In this document: positions 33,427 through 41,655 of the stretch, one piece after another | Position numbering within the stretch: position 1 is the stretch's first letter | Layout of the letters: the number at the start of each line of letters is the position of its first letter | Source of the DNA: a bacterium | Lineage (GTDB): Bacteria > Actinomycetota > Thermoleophilia > Solirubrobacterales > 70-9 | Length of the DNA stretch: 54,762 bases | Reading direction: 5' to 3' | Assembly (NCBI GenBank): GCA_023251935.1 | Contig: JAHEXV010000008.1 | Coordinates: 1 to 54,762 of the forward strand | The notes under the pieces: model-generated | The model's database searches: none | What the model was told of the DNA's origin: nothing | The model's input: the letters and a program-made list of their open reading frames with translations, nothing else | Position numbers and translations under genes: made by a program

Positions 33427-34145
33427 GCGGGGGCCGTGACCGGGGGCCCGACCGGGGGCGCCGGCGTGGGCATTCGCTCCACGCCTTCCGGGCGATCCTC
33501 GCCAAGGACCTGCGGGTCGAGCTGCGGACGCTGCAGTCGGTGCCGGCGATGGCGCTGTTCGGGGTCACCACCTTCGTTCTCTTCCGCTACGGACTCGACC
33601 GGACGAAGCTCAGCGGCGGCCTCGCCGCGGGCGTGCTGCTGGCGACGGTGCTGTTCGCCGCCATCCTGGCGATCAACCGCCTGTTCGTCGCCGAGCGCGA
33701 CGAGGGCGGCTTCGACGCGATCCGGCTCGCCCCGGTCGATGGCACCGCGCTCGGCGGCGCCAAGGCGGCCGCCCTGATCGTCTACCTGGTCGTCCTGGAG
33801 GCGATCACGCTGCCGGTGTTCGCGCTCTTCTTCCTCGACTCGTGGGCGGGACTGGCGCCCGTGGCGGGCGTCCTCGCCCTGGCCGACGTCGGGTTGGCGG
33901 CAACCGGCGTGCTGGTGTCGGCGATCGCCGCCAACTCCCGGGCCCGAGACCTGCTGGTGCCGCTCGTCCTGCTGCCGCTGCTGATCCCGGTGATGATCGC
34001 GGCGGCCAACGCCGCCGAGCCGCTGCTCGCCGCGCAGGGGCCCGCGTACGGCGGGATCGGGAAATGGGTGGGAGTGCTGGCTCTCTACGATATGACCTTC
34101 ATCGCGGTCGGATTCGCCGTCTACGACTTCCTTCTCGAGGACTGA
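33423..34145 (+). CDS. ccmB: Heme exporter membrane protein CcmB
   Basis: Membrane subunit of the CcmABCD complex, 240 residues with six hydrophobic helices. GTG at 33423 overlaps the TGA of ccmA by four bases. After a basic N-terminus (about 20 residues) it reads AILAKDLRVELRTLQSVPAM, the typical CcmB opening, then FVAERDEGGFDAIRLAPVDG, another family block, and ends at YDFLLED. The next gene, ccmC, starts 4 bases later. The 13-residue Arg/Gly/Asp stretch at the start is unusually polar and may not be conserved. Confidence 0.9.
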   Translation: MSGGRDRGPDRGRRRGHSLHAFRAILAKDLRVELRTLQSVPAMALFGVTTFVLFRYGLDRTKLSGGLAAGVLLATVLFAAILAINRLFVAERDEGGFDAIRLAPVDGTALGGAKAAALIVYLVVLEAITLPVFALFFLDSWAGLAPVAGVLALADVGLAATGVLVSAIAANSRARDLLVPLVLLPLLIPVMIAAANAAEPLLAAQGPAYGGIGKWVGVLALYDMTFIAVGFAVYDFLLED

Positions 34146-34149
34146 TCCC

Positions 34150-34902
34150 ATGAAGGTTCCCAGCCTCCGAGCCCTCTCCATCGCCACGATCCTCTGCCTG
34201 GGCGCGGGCTTCACGCTGGTCTTCTTCTACGCTCCGCTCGACGCCGACCAGGGGTTCGTCCAGAAGATCTTCTACCTCCACGTTCCGCTCGCGATCTGCT
34301 CGCTGGCCGGGTTCATGATCGCCGGGGTGCACGCGATCCGTCACCTGCGAAGCGGCGATCCGGTGCACGACGCCCGTTCCTACGTCTCGATCCACCTCTC
34401 GGTGATCTTCGGGGTCGGCGTCCTGCTCACCGGCTCGATCTGGGCTCACGCCTCGTGGGGCAGGTGGTGGGTCTGGGACGAGCCGACCCTGGTCAGCTTC
34501 CTGATCGTCTTCCTGCTCTACGCGACCTACTACCCGCTGCGCTACGCGATCGAGGATCGCGACCGCCAGGCTCGCTACGCATCGGTGTTCGCGATCACGG
34601 CGGGCGCCTTCGTGCCGCTCAACTTCCTCGCGGTGCGGATGGCGCAGTCGCTCGTTCACCCTCGGGTGTTCGCGACCACGAGCGGCGGCCTCCCCGGCTC
34701 GATGCTGTTCACGTTCCTGGTCTGCCTGGCCGGAATGGCGCTCCTGTGGACCTGTCTGGTCTGCTTCGAGCTCGCCGCCAAGTCGGCATCGGCGAAGCTG
34801 TCCCGCCTGCGGCGGGCCCTCGAGGGCGAGACCTATGCTGCACCGAACAGGTCCCGAATCGCCCCGAGCGTCCCCTCGCGCGCCGCGTCCCCCCTGACCT
34901 GA
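34150..34902 (+). CDS. ccmC: Cytochrome c maturation protein CcmC
   Basis: Membrane protein that presents heme to CcmE. The 250 residues show six helices and the tryptophan-rich heme-handling motif WGRWWVWDEPTLVSFLI on an outer loop, with His residues flanking it (KIFYLHVPLA before, SLVHPRVF after) as in CcmC. The C-terminal 40 residues are polar and not typical. ATG at 34150 follows ccmB by 4 bases with GGACTGATCCC between. The stop and the ccmD start overlap (TGATG). ResB/ResC-type proteins are excluded by length and by the neighbours. Confidence 0.93.
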   Translation: MKVPSLRALSIATILCLGAGFTLVFFYAPLDADQGFVQKIFYLHVPLAICSLAGFMIAGVHAIRHLRSGDPVHDARSYVSIHLSVIFGVGVLLTGSIWAHASWGRWWVWDEPTLVSFLIVFLLYATYYPLRYAIEDRDRQARYASVFAITAGAFVPLNFLAVRMAQSLVHPRVFATTSGGLPGSMLFTFLVCLAGMALLWTCLVCFELAAKSASAKLSRLRRALEGETYAAPNRSRIAPSVPSRAASPLT

Positions 34903-35177
34903 TGCCCGCGCTGCCCCTCGACGAGGCCGGAAGGTACGTGGCCGCGGCCTACGTGGTCTTCGTCGCGCTGCTCCTGGTCTACGTGGCGATCATGGCCGCG
35001 AAACTGCAGCGCATCGACCGCGAGCTCGGCGACCTGGCCGACCTCGCCGAAGGAAAGCCCGCCCGGGCTAGGGACGAAGTCCCGGTGCAGGCGGCCGGGC
35101 CTGCCGCCCGGTTGGCGCCCGAACCCGCCGACACCGGACGCGAAGCGGAGGATGTCGGCGGAGGTGTTCACCGATGA
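34902..35177 (+). CDS. ccmD: CcmD-like small membrane protein
   Basis: A 91-residue protein with one membrane helix (YVAAAYVVFVALLLVYVAIM) followed by a charged segment (AKLQRIDRELGDLADLAEG), which is the CcmD pattern. In other bacteria CcmD is needed for release of heme-loaded CcmE. The tail of about 35 residues is Ala/Pro/Glu-rich and carries the 26-base hairpin element at 35061-35086. ATG at 34902 overlaps the ccmC stop, and the TGA at 35175 overlaps the hemA ATG. Assignment is based on position and topology, since CcmD sequences are poorly conserved. Confidence 0.75.
   Translation: MPALPLDEAGRYVAAAYVVFVALLLVYVAIMAAKLQRIDRELGDLADLAEGKPARARDEVPVQAAGPAARLAPEPADTGREAEDVGGGVHR
35061..35086. 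repeat. 26-base hairpin element, copy B
   Basis: Palindrome GCCCGGGC, TAG, hairpin GGAC-GAA-GTCC, CGGT. It differs from copy A (24014-24039) at only two positions, which pair with each other. It lies in the variable tail of the ccmD-like gene. Confidence 0.55.
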
Positions 35178-36520
35178 CCGAGCTGCTCGCCCTCGGGATC
35201 TCCCACAAGACCGCCCCGCTCGGGTTGCGCGAGCGCGTCGCGCTCACCGAGGGGCGCGCCGCCGGGGTGCTCCGCGAGCTGGTCGCTGCTCCCGAGGTGC
35301 AGGAGGCCGCCGCGATCTCGACCTGCAACCGGACCGAGCTCTACCTCGCCGCCCCGGACCCCGTCGGGGCGGAGTCGCTTGCCCTCGGGGTGCTGGCGCG
35401 CGAGGCCGGCACCCCGCCCACCGAGTTGGTCGGCCACCTCTACTCGCTGCGGGGCGCCGACGCCGCGATCCACGTGTTCCGGGTCACCGCGGGCCTCGAC
35501 TCGATGATCCTCGGCGAGGCCGAGGTGCAGGGACAGGTGAAGCGGGCGTACGAGCTGGCCCTGGTCGAGGGGGCGACCGGGCCGATCCTCAACCGGCTGT
35601 TCCGAGGCGCGCTCGCGGCCGGGAAGCGGGCCCGCTCGGAGACTGCGATCACCGAGCGCGGCGTGTCGGTGCCCTCGGTGGCGGTGGAGCTTGCTCAGCG
35701 AGCGCTCGGCGACCTGTCGAGCCGGCTCGTGCTGGTGGTCGGCGCGGGCGAGACGGCGGAGCTCACCGCCCGGGCGCTTGCGAGCCGAGGGGTGGAGCCG
35801 GCCTTCATCGCCAATCGCCGCTACGACCGGGCGATTGGGCTGGCTCAACGCTTCGGCGGCCGAGCGATCCGGTTCGAGGAGCTGCCGGAGCAGATGGAGC
35901 GGGCCGACATCGTGGTCGCCTCGACGGCTTCCCCGCACCACGTGATCGAGCCCGAGGAGCTGGGTGAGGTGATGCGTGCCCGTCAGGGGCGCCCGGTGCT
36001 GCTGATCGACTTGGCGGTGCCCAGGGACATCCATCCCGATTGCCGCGACCTGGACGGGGTCAGCCTCCATGACATGGACGACCTGCAGGCGCTGGTCGAG
36101 CGGAACGCCTCCGGCCGGGAGGCCGAGGCTCGCAAGGCGGAGAGCATCCTGCGCGCGGAGCTGGCCCGCTTCGAGCGCTGGCAGGGCTCCCAGGACGTCG
36201 TGCCGACGGTCGCTGCGCTGCGCGCCCGAGCGGACGAGATCGTCTCGCGGGTGCTGATCGAGAACGAGCCGCGTTGGGAGTCGCTCAGCGAGAGCGACCG
36301 CGATCGCATGCGGGCGATGGCCCGGGCGATCGCCGGCAGGCTGCTGCACGAGCCGACCGTACGCCTGAAGCGCGCCTCGGGCGACGACGACGCCTACCGC
36401 CTCGTCAGCGCCCTGCGCGAGCTGTTTGGCCTCGACGCCGAGACCGCCCCGGCCGAGGAGGCCGGCGGCGAGGTGCGACCTCTGCGCCAGGCTCGGGCCC
36501 GCAAGCGCCCCGCGAGTTGA
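35174..36520 (+). CDS. hemA: Glutamyl-tRNA reductase
   Basis: First step of the C5 pathway: reduces glutamyl-tRNA to glutamate-1-semialdehyde with NADPH. The 448 residues carry LGISHKTAPLGLRERVAL, the catalytic Cys51 in STCNRTELY, the GLDSMILGEAEVQGQVK block, the NADPH-binding VVGAGETAELTARAL, and IDLAVPRDIHP. The C-terminal helix for dimerisation follows (FERWQGSQDVVPTVAALRAR). ATG at 35174 overlaps the ccmD stop (ATGA). The end overlaps hemC by four bases. Its place inside a ccm-hem operon links heme supply to cytochrome c assembly. Confidence 0.96.
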   Translation: MTELLALGISHKTAPLGLRERVALTEGRAAGVLRELVAAPEVQEAAAISTCNRTELYLAAPDPVGAESLALGVLAREAGTPPTELVGHLYSLRGADAAIHVFRVTAGLDSMILGEAEVQGQVKRAYELALVEGATGPILNRLFRGALAAGKRARSETAITERGVSVPSVAVELAQRALGDLSSRLVLVVGAGETAELTARALASRGVEPAFIANRRYDRAIGLAQRFGGRAIRFEELPEQMERADIVVASTASPHHVIEPEELGEVMRARQGRPVLLIDLAVPRDIHPDCRDLDGVSLHDMDDLQALVERNASGREAEARKAESILRAELARFERWQGSQDVVPTVAALRARADEIVSRVLIENEPRWESLSESDRDRMRAMARAIAGRLLHEPTVRLKRASGDDDAYRLVSALRELFGLDAETAPAEEAGGEVRPLRQARARKRPAS

Positions 36521-37401
36521 GCGACCCGCTGAAGCTCGGGACCCGGGGAAGCCGGCTGGCCGTCGCGCAGGCGGAGCAGGTCGCCGCAAGCCTGGGGGAC
36601 GCCCAGGTGGTCGCCGTCAGCTCGACCGACGGCGAGCCCGGCGACAAGGAGCGGTTCGTGCGCGGAGTCGAGCGAGCGCTGCTCGACGGCGAGGTCGACC
36701 TCGGTGTCCACTCGGCCAAGGACCTTCCATCCGACCGCCCCGACGCGATCCGGCTGGTCGGCGTCGTCGGCCGCGAGGAGCCGGCCGATGCCTATCTCGG
36801 CGTGGCGCCCTCGCTCGACGAGCTGGAGGCGGGCTCCCGGGTCGGCACCGCCAGCCTGCGTCGCCGCTCTCAGCTCCTGGCGCTTCGGCCCGACCTCGAG
36901 CTCGCCGAGCTGCACGGCAACGTCGACACCCGGCTGCGCAAGCTTGCCGATGGCGAATACGACGGGATCGTGCTCGCGGTCGCCGGCCTGCGCCGGCTCG
37001 GTTGCGAGGCCGAGATCGCCTTCCGGTTCGGGCTCGAGGAGCTGACCCCCGCCGGCGGGCAGGGGTCATTGGCCCTCGAGGCGCGGCGCGGCGACTCGAG
37101 GGCGGCGGCGGAAGCGGCGCGAATCTCCTCCCATGACGCCCTGGTGGAGTTGACCGCCGAGCGCGCCGCCCTCGCCGTTCTCGAGGCCACCTGCCACACG
37201 CCGGTCGGGGTTTGCGCGCGCCTCGACGACCGAGGCCTGGAGATGTTCGGGTACGCCGGCCGCCCCGATGGCTCCGACTGGGTGCGCGATCGCCTCAGCG
37301 GCGATCCCGAGCAGCCGGCGGCGCTCGGCGAGGCGCTCGCTGAGCGGATGTTGACCGCGGGCGGGCGCGAGATCCTCCGGGACGCGGAGCCGGGCGCGTG
37401 A
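36517..37401 (+). CDS. hemC: Porphobilinogen deaminase (hydroxymethylbilane synthase)
   Basis: Joins four porphobilinogen units to hydroxymethylbilane. TTG at 36517 is the start (TTGA overlap with the hemA stop), because LSDPLKLGTRGSRLAVAQAE then begins exactly where HemC should. Further blocks are DLGVHSAKDLPSDRPDAIRL, GTASLRRRSQLLALRPDLEL, LHGNVDTRLRKLADGEYDGI and ATCHTPVGV with the Cys that holds the dipyrromethane cofactor. At 294 residues it is a little short (usual about 310), the loss being in the region before DKERFV. GTG of the following gene overlaps the stop (GTGA). Confidence 0.94.
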   Translation: MSDPLKLGTRGSRLAVAQAEQVAASLGDAQVVAVSSTDGEPGDKERFVRGVERALLDGEVDLGVHSAKDLPSDRPDAIRLVGVVGREEPADAYLGVAPSLDELEAGSRVGTASLRRRSQLLALRPDLELAELHGNVDTRLRKLADGEYDGIVLAVAGLRRLGCEAEIAFRFGLEELTPAGGQGSLALEARRGDSRAAAEAARISSHDALVELTAERAALAVLEATCHTPVGVCARLDDRGLEMFGYAGRPDGSDWVRDRLSGDPEQPAALGEALAERMLTAGGREILRDAEPGA

Positions 37402-38912
37402 CGGCGCGGCCCGGCGTCGTATATCTGGTCGGGGCCGGCCCCGGAGATCCCGGCCTGATGACCCTGCGGGCCGCCGAGCTCCTCGCCGGCGCCGACACCG
37501 TTCTCTACGACCGCCTGATCCCGGACGGGGCGGTGGCCCGGGCGCGCCCCGATGCCGAGCTGGTCTACGTGGGCAAGCGGCCGGGCTCTCCGGAGCTGGC
37601 CCAGAGGGAGGTCGAGGAGCTGATGATCGACCGTGCCCGCGCCGGTCGCGCCGTCGTTCGCCTGAAGGGCGGCGATCCGTTCGTGTTCGGGCGCGGCGGC
37701 GAGGAGGCGGAGGCGCTGGCAAAGGCCGGGGTGGAGTTCGAGGTGGTGCCCGGGGTGACCGCCGGGGTGGCCGCGCCGGCCTACGCCGGGATCCCGGTCA
37801 CCCACCGGGATCAGGCATCGGCGGTGGCCTTCGTCGCCGGTCACGAGGATCCCGCCAAGGGCTCGACCCTCGATTGGAGGGCGCTCGCCGACTTCCCGGG
37901 AACGCTGGTCCTCTACATGGGCGTGAAGCGGCTCGCCGAGATCGCCGAGCGGCTGATCGCCAACGGCCGGGACGGCGCCGAGCCGGCGGTCGCGGTGGAG
38001 CGCGGGACGACGGCGGCCCAGCGGACCGTGTCGGCGCCCCTCGCCGAGCTGCCCGCCGCCGCGGCGGAGGCCGGAATCGCCCCCCCGGCGATCGTGCTGA
38101 CGGGCCCGGTCGCGGCGCGGCGAGCGACGATCTCCTGGCTGGAGCGTCGTCCCCTGCATCGAAGCACGGTGGTGGTCACCAGGGCGCGGGCCCAGGCCAG
38201 CGGCCTGGCGGCGACCCTCGGCGCCCTCGGCGCCGAGGTGATCGAGCTGCCGGTGATCAGGATCGTGCCCCGGATCGACTCCCCGGAGGTCCGCGAGGCG
38301 GTGCGGTCGATCCATGCCTACGCGCTCGTCTGCCTGACGAGCCCCAACGGAGCGCGGCTGCTGTTCGAGGCGCTCGCCGACGCGGGTCGCGACGCGCGGG
38401 CGCTCGCCAACGCCACGGTCGCCGCGATCGGCCCCGGGACCGCCGCGGCGCTCGCCGAGCGCGGCGTCCGGGCCGACGTCGTGCCCGAGCGGTCGGTCGC
38501 GGAGGCCCTGGTCGAGGCGCTCGGCGACCTCGAGGTCGAGGGGAGGCCGATCCTCGTCGCCCGCGCCGCCGAGGCGCGAGACGTCCTGCCGCAGGCGCTT
38601 CGCGAGCGCGGGGCCCAGGTGGACGTCGTCGCCCTGTACGAGACCGCGCTCGAGGAGCCCGACCCGGAGGCGATCGAGGCGGCGCTGGAGGCCGACTACG
38701 TCACCTTCACGTCCTCGTCCACGGTGAGGAACTTCGTCGAGGCGGTGCGAGGCGGGGTCCCGGAGCGCGCCCGAGTGGTCTCGATCGGCCCGGTGACCAG
38801 CCAGGCGGCCCGCGAGGCGGGGATCCGGGTCGACGTCGAGGCCGAGCGCCACGACCTCGACGGCCTGGTCGAGGCGCTGCTCGCGGACGCGCGGGACCTC
38901 AAGGCTGGGTAG
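37398..38912 (+). CDS. cobA-hemD: Fused uroporphyrinogen-III C-methyltransferase / uroporphyrinogen-III synthase
   Basis: Two enzymes in one 504-residue chain. Residues 1 to about 245 are SUMT: VYLVGAGPGDPGLMTLRAAE, VLYDRLI, VRLKGGDPFVFGRGGEEAEA and VVPGVTAGVAAPAYAGIPVT-type blocks. Residues from about 255 are HemD: STVVVTRARAQASGLAATLG, CLTSPNGARLLFE, VAAIGPGTAAALAERGV and VTFTSSSTVRNFVEA. HemD closes hydroxymethylbilane to uroporphyrinogen III, and SUMT methylates that to precorrin-2 for siroheme or cobalamin. The fusion is common in actinobacteria. GTG at 37398 overlaps the hemC stop. It is the last gene of the operon in the window; hemB is absent. Confidence 0.94.
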   Translation: MTARPGVVYLVGAGPGDPGLMTLRAAELLAGADTVLYDRLIPDGAVARARPDAELVYVGKRPGSPELAQREVEELMIDRARAGRAVVRLKGGDPFVFGRGGEEAEALAKAGVEFEVVPGVTAGVAAPAYAGIPVTHRDQASAVAFVAGHEDPAKGSTLDWRALADFPGTLVLYMGVKRLAEIAERLIANGRDGAEPAVAVERGTTAAQRTVSAPLAELPAAAAEAGIAPPAIVLTGPVAARRATISWLERRPLHRSTVVVTRARAQASGLAATLGALGAEVIELPVIRIVPRIDSPEVREAVRSIHAYALVCLTSPNGARLLFEALADAGRDARALANATVAAIGPGTAAALAERGVRADVVPERSVAEALVEALGDLEVEGRPILVARAAEARDVLPQALRERGAQVDVVALYETALEEPDPEAIEAALEADYVTFTSSSTVRNFVEAVRGGVPERARVVSIGPVTSQAAREAGIRVDVEAERHDLDGLVEALLADARDLKAG

Positions 38913-38978
38913 GGCAAGCAGAACAACCTCTCGCCCCCTCCGGTTGACGGCGGGTCGCGGCGCCCATAGGCTCGCCTG

Positions 38979-38998
38979 GGCCGGGGAAGCCTCCGGCC
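38979..38998 (+). terminator. Possible terminator after the heme operon
   Basis: GGCCGGGG, loop AAGC, CTCCGGCC: an 8-bp stem with one G-T pair, 66 bases after the cobA/hemD stop and 16 bases before the PAS-EAL start. It could instead affect translation of the latter. No T-run. Confidence 0.4.
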
Positions 38999-39014
38999 GA
39001 GCGACGGGAAGATC

Positions 39015-40094
39015 ATGGGCGCCGACTGGATCATGGACAGGGATCGGGATGCCGACCTGAGATTCGACTTCGCGCGGGACCTTCTCTGCGCCGCTGACGC
39101 GAACGGCTACTTCACCTCGCTCAACGGCGGATGGGAGCGCCTGCTCGGCTGGACCGTCGAGGAGCTGATGGCGCGTCCCCTGCTCGACTTCGTCCATCCC
39201 GCCGACCGGGACCGCACGCTCGAGGAGACGGCCAAGGTGGCGGGGCGCGGGGAGCCGGTGGTGCACTTCGAGAATCGCTGCCGCGCCCGGGGAGGCGAGT
39301 GGCGCTGGCTGCGCTGGAGCGCGCGCTCCGACGGCCAGGCGTGGTTTGCGGTGGTGATCGACATCACCGAGCGCAAGGACACCGAGGCCCGCCTCAGGGC
39401 CCTGCTGACCGACGATCACCTGCTCGCCTACACCCAGCCGATCCTCGACCAACGCCGTCGGAGCGTCGCCCAGGAGGAGCTGCTGGTTCGCCTCCGGGGC
39501 TCGCGGGGCGGTGACGAGGTCATCGCCCCGGCCGATTTCCTGCCCGATGTCGAGCGCTGCGGGCTGATCGGGGTGGTCGACCGTTGGATGGTCGCCCAGG
39601 GAGTGGCCCTGGCCGCTCGGGGCCGACGGGCGGAGGTGAACCTGTCGGCGCGCTCGATCGGCGACCAGGGGCTGGCGGCCGAGCTCGAGGAGACGATCGC
39701 GCGGTCGGGGGCGAGCGCCGAGAACCTGATCTTCGAGATCACCGAGACGGCGGCGATCGAGCACCTCGACGAGGCCCGAGACTTCGCCGACAGGTTGACG
39801 CGGCTCGGCTGCCGCTTCGCGCTCGACGACTTCGGCACCGGGTTTGGCTCGCTGACCTATCTGCGGCGGCTGCCGGTCGGCTACCTGAAGATCGACACCA
39901 GCTTCGTCACCGGTCTCGCCTCGAGCCGAGAGGACCGGGCGATGGTCAGGGGGATCGTGGCGATCGCCCGCGAGCTGGGGGTGCTCACGGTGGCCGAGGG
40001 AATCGAGGACGCGGCGACGCTGGGGCTGTTGCGCGACTACGGCGTCGACTACGTCCAGGGCTACCTGATCGGCCCACCCGTGCCACTCACCTGA
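39015..40094 (+). CDS. PAS-EAL protein, predicted cyclic-di-GMP phosphodiesterase
   Basis: A cytoplasmic signalling protein of 359 residues. The PAS domain (about 15-120) has LLCAADANGYFTSLNGGWER and the PAC end VVIDITERKDTEARL. The EAL domain (about 130-359) has the catalytic set: the motif as ELL (Glu155 in QEELLVRL), Asn in AEVNLSARSI, Glu in IFEITETAAIE, the Asp pair in ALDDFGTGFGSL, Lys in YLKIDTSFV, Glu in VAEGIED and Gln in VQGYLIGPP. All metal and catalytic positions are kept, so an active phosphodiesterase is likely. No GGDEF domain is present. ATG at 39015 follows GACGGGAAGATC; a second ATG seven codons on is possible. Confidence 0.9.
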   Translation: MGADWIMDRDRDADLRFDFARDLLCAADANGYFTSLNGGWERLLGWTVEELMARPLLDFVHPADRDRTLEETAKVAGRGEPVVHFENRCRARGGEWRWLRWSARSDGQAWFAVVIDITERKDTEARLRALLTDDHLLAYTQPILDQRRRSVAQEELLVRLRGSRGGDEVIAPADFLPDVERCGLIGVVDRWMVAQGVALAARGRRAEVNLSARSIGDQGLAAELEETIARSGASAENLIFEITETAAIEHLDEARDFADRLTRLGCRFALDDFGTGFGSLTYLRRLPVGYLKIDTSFVTGLASSREDRAMVRGIVAIARELGVLTVAEGIEDAATLGLLRDYGVDYVQGYLIGPPVPLT

Positions 40095-40120
40095 GGCTCG
40101 CGCGCGACTAGGCTCTGGGC

Positions 40121-40939
40121 GTGGCGGCGCGGCCGATCACCTTTCTCTCCGACTACGGCTACGACGACGAGTTCGCCGGCGTCTGCCGGGCGGTGATCGC
40201 GAGCATCGCCCCGGAGGCGACCGTGATCGACCTGACCCACGGGATCGCCCGCCACGCCGTCGCCCAGGGGGCGGCCGTGCTCGCCAAGGCGCTGCCCTTT
40301 GCCCCGCCCGGGGTGCACCTGGCGGTGGTCGACCCCGAGGTGGGTGCGTCCCGACGCGGGGTGGCGGTTGGCGCCGGCCCCGAGGGGCGCCTGCTGGTGG
40401 GGCCCGACAACGGGCTCCTGTGGCCGGCGATCGAGCAGCTCGGTGGCGCAACTCGAGCGGCCGACGTCTCGCTGTCGCCGTTCCGGCTCGAGCCGGTCTC
40501 CGCCACCTTCCACGGGCGGGATGTATTCGCTCCGGTGGCCGCACACCTGGCCCGGGGCGCCGACCTCGCCGAGGCCGGCGAGGAGATCGACGTCGGGTCG
40601 CTGATGACGTTCGAGCTCACCGAGCCGGCGATCGAGGCCGGCCGGGTGATGGCCCGCGTCGTATCCGTCGATCGGTACGGAAACGCCGCCCTCGACTTGG
40701 CCGACCGCCACCTTCCCCAAACGGGATTGAGGCTCGGTCGCCCGCTCGACGTCGAGGTGGGGGAGACTCGCCGCCCGGCCGTGTTCGCATCCACCTTCGC
40801 CGACGTGCGTCCCGGCGAGCTGATCCTCTACGAGGACTCCGGCCGAAGCCTCGCCCTGGCGGTCAACCGGGGCAGCGCGGCGGAGGCGCTGCATCTCGGC
40901 CCCGGCGACGAGGTGACCCTTCACCCTGAAGCGAGATGA
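40121..40939 (+). CDS. SAM hydrolase / SAM hydroxide adenosyltransferase (DUF62 family)
   Basis: Splits S-adenosylmethionine to adenosine and methionine. The 272 residues show the family blocks: ITFLSDYGYDDEFAGVCRAV with substrate-binding Asp residues, VIDLTHGIARHAVAQGA, VHLAVVDPEVGASRRGVAV, LVGPDNGLLWPA, and ATFHGRDVFAPVAAHLARG with the conserved His. A late C-terminal beta domain follows (VDRYGNAALDL). Related enzymes include fluorinases and chlorinases, but the extra loop of those is not evident, so plain hydrolase activity is expected. GTG at 40121 is the start. The TGA overlaps the birA ATG. Confidence 0.9.
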   Translation: MAARPITFLSDYGYDDEFAGVCRAVIASIAPEATVIDLTHGIARHAVAQGAAVLAKALPFAPPGVHLAVVDPEVGASRRGVAVGAGPEGRLLVGPDNGLLWPAIEQLGGATRAADVSLSPFRLEPVSATFHGRDVFAPVAAHLARGADLAEAGEEIDVGSLMTFELTEPAIEAGRVMARVVSVDRYGNAALDLADRHLPQTGLRLGRPLDVEVGETRRPAVFASTFADVRPGELILYEDSGRSLALAVNRGSAAEALHLGPGDEVTLHPEAR

Positions 40940-41655
40940 CCAGCTTTGGTCGGCCCCGCCGCCATTCGGCGATCGTTGACTCCACCAACGAGCGCGCCCG
41001 GCGGTTGGCGATCGAGGGGGCGCCGAGCGGCACCGTCGTCACCGCCGGCCAGCAGGCCGCCGGTCGTGGCCGCCGGGGCCGGGCCTGGAGCGCGCCGGCC
41101 GGCAAGGCGCTGCTCTGCTCGGCGATCCTGGCCCCGCTGGAGCGCCAGCACGCCCTGCTTCCGCTCGCCGTTCCCCTCGCCGTCTGCGAGGCGGTTGAGT
41201 CGCTGGCGCGGCTCGAGTGCCAGGTCAAGTGGCCCAACGACGTCTGGTTCGAGCGGCGCAAGCTCGCCGGTGTGTTGATCGAGGCCCAGCCGCCGGCCTG
41301 GGCGGTGATCGGGATCGGGCTCAATGTGGCGATCGAGCCCGGCGAGTTCCCCGGCGACCTGCGCCAGCCCGCCGTCTCGGTCGGCCACGGGGTCGACGTC
41401 GAGGATGCCCTGACCGCGGTCTGCGAGCGGCTCGAGACCTGGGTCGACGCGACGCCCGAGCGGGTGGTCGCCGAGTTCACCAAGCGCGACGCGCTCGCCG
41501 GGCGCCGAATCAGCTGGGTGGGGGCGGGGGACGGAGCTCAGGAGGGGAGCGGCCTCGCCGAAGGCGTCGACGAGCGGGGCAACCTGAAGGTCTTGACCGA
41601 CGCTGGCGAGCCGCTCAGCCTCGGGGCCGGAGAGGTCCAGCTGATCGCTGACTAA
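40936..41655 (+). CDS. birA: Biotin-[acetyl-CoA-carboxylase] ligase
   Basis: Attaches biotin to carboxyl carrier proteins. The 239 residues lack the DNA-binding domain of E. coli BirA, so this is the monofunctional type. Conserved blocks are VDSTNERARRLAIEGAPSG, TAGQQAAGRGRRGRAW with the adenylate-binding GRGRRGR loop, VKWPNDVWFERRKLAGVLIE, and GIGLNV. A C-terminal SH3-like region is present. ATG at 40936 overlaps the SAM hydrolase stop (ATGA). Its TAA shares four bases with the TAG of the convergent helicase. Confidence 0.93.
   Translation: MTSFGRPRRHSAIVDSTNERARRLAIEGAPSGTVVTAGQQAAGRGRRGRAWSAPAGKALLCSAILAPLERQHALLPLAVPLAVCEAVESLARLECQVKWPNDVWFERRKLAGVLIEAQPPAWAVIGIGLNVAIEPGEFPGDLRQPAVSVGHGVDVEDALTAVCERLETWVDATPERVVAEFTKRDALAGRRISWVGAGDGAQEGSGLAEGVDERGNLKVLTDAGEPLSLGAGEVQLIAD

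Noticed and set aside
36870-39764. Very long open frame on the minus strand (964 codons) across hemC, cobA/hemD and the PAS-EAL gene
   Set aside because: It lies antisense to three well-recognised genes and has Arg/Gly/Pro/His-rich composition without domains. Long antisense frames are expected at this GC content.
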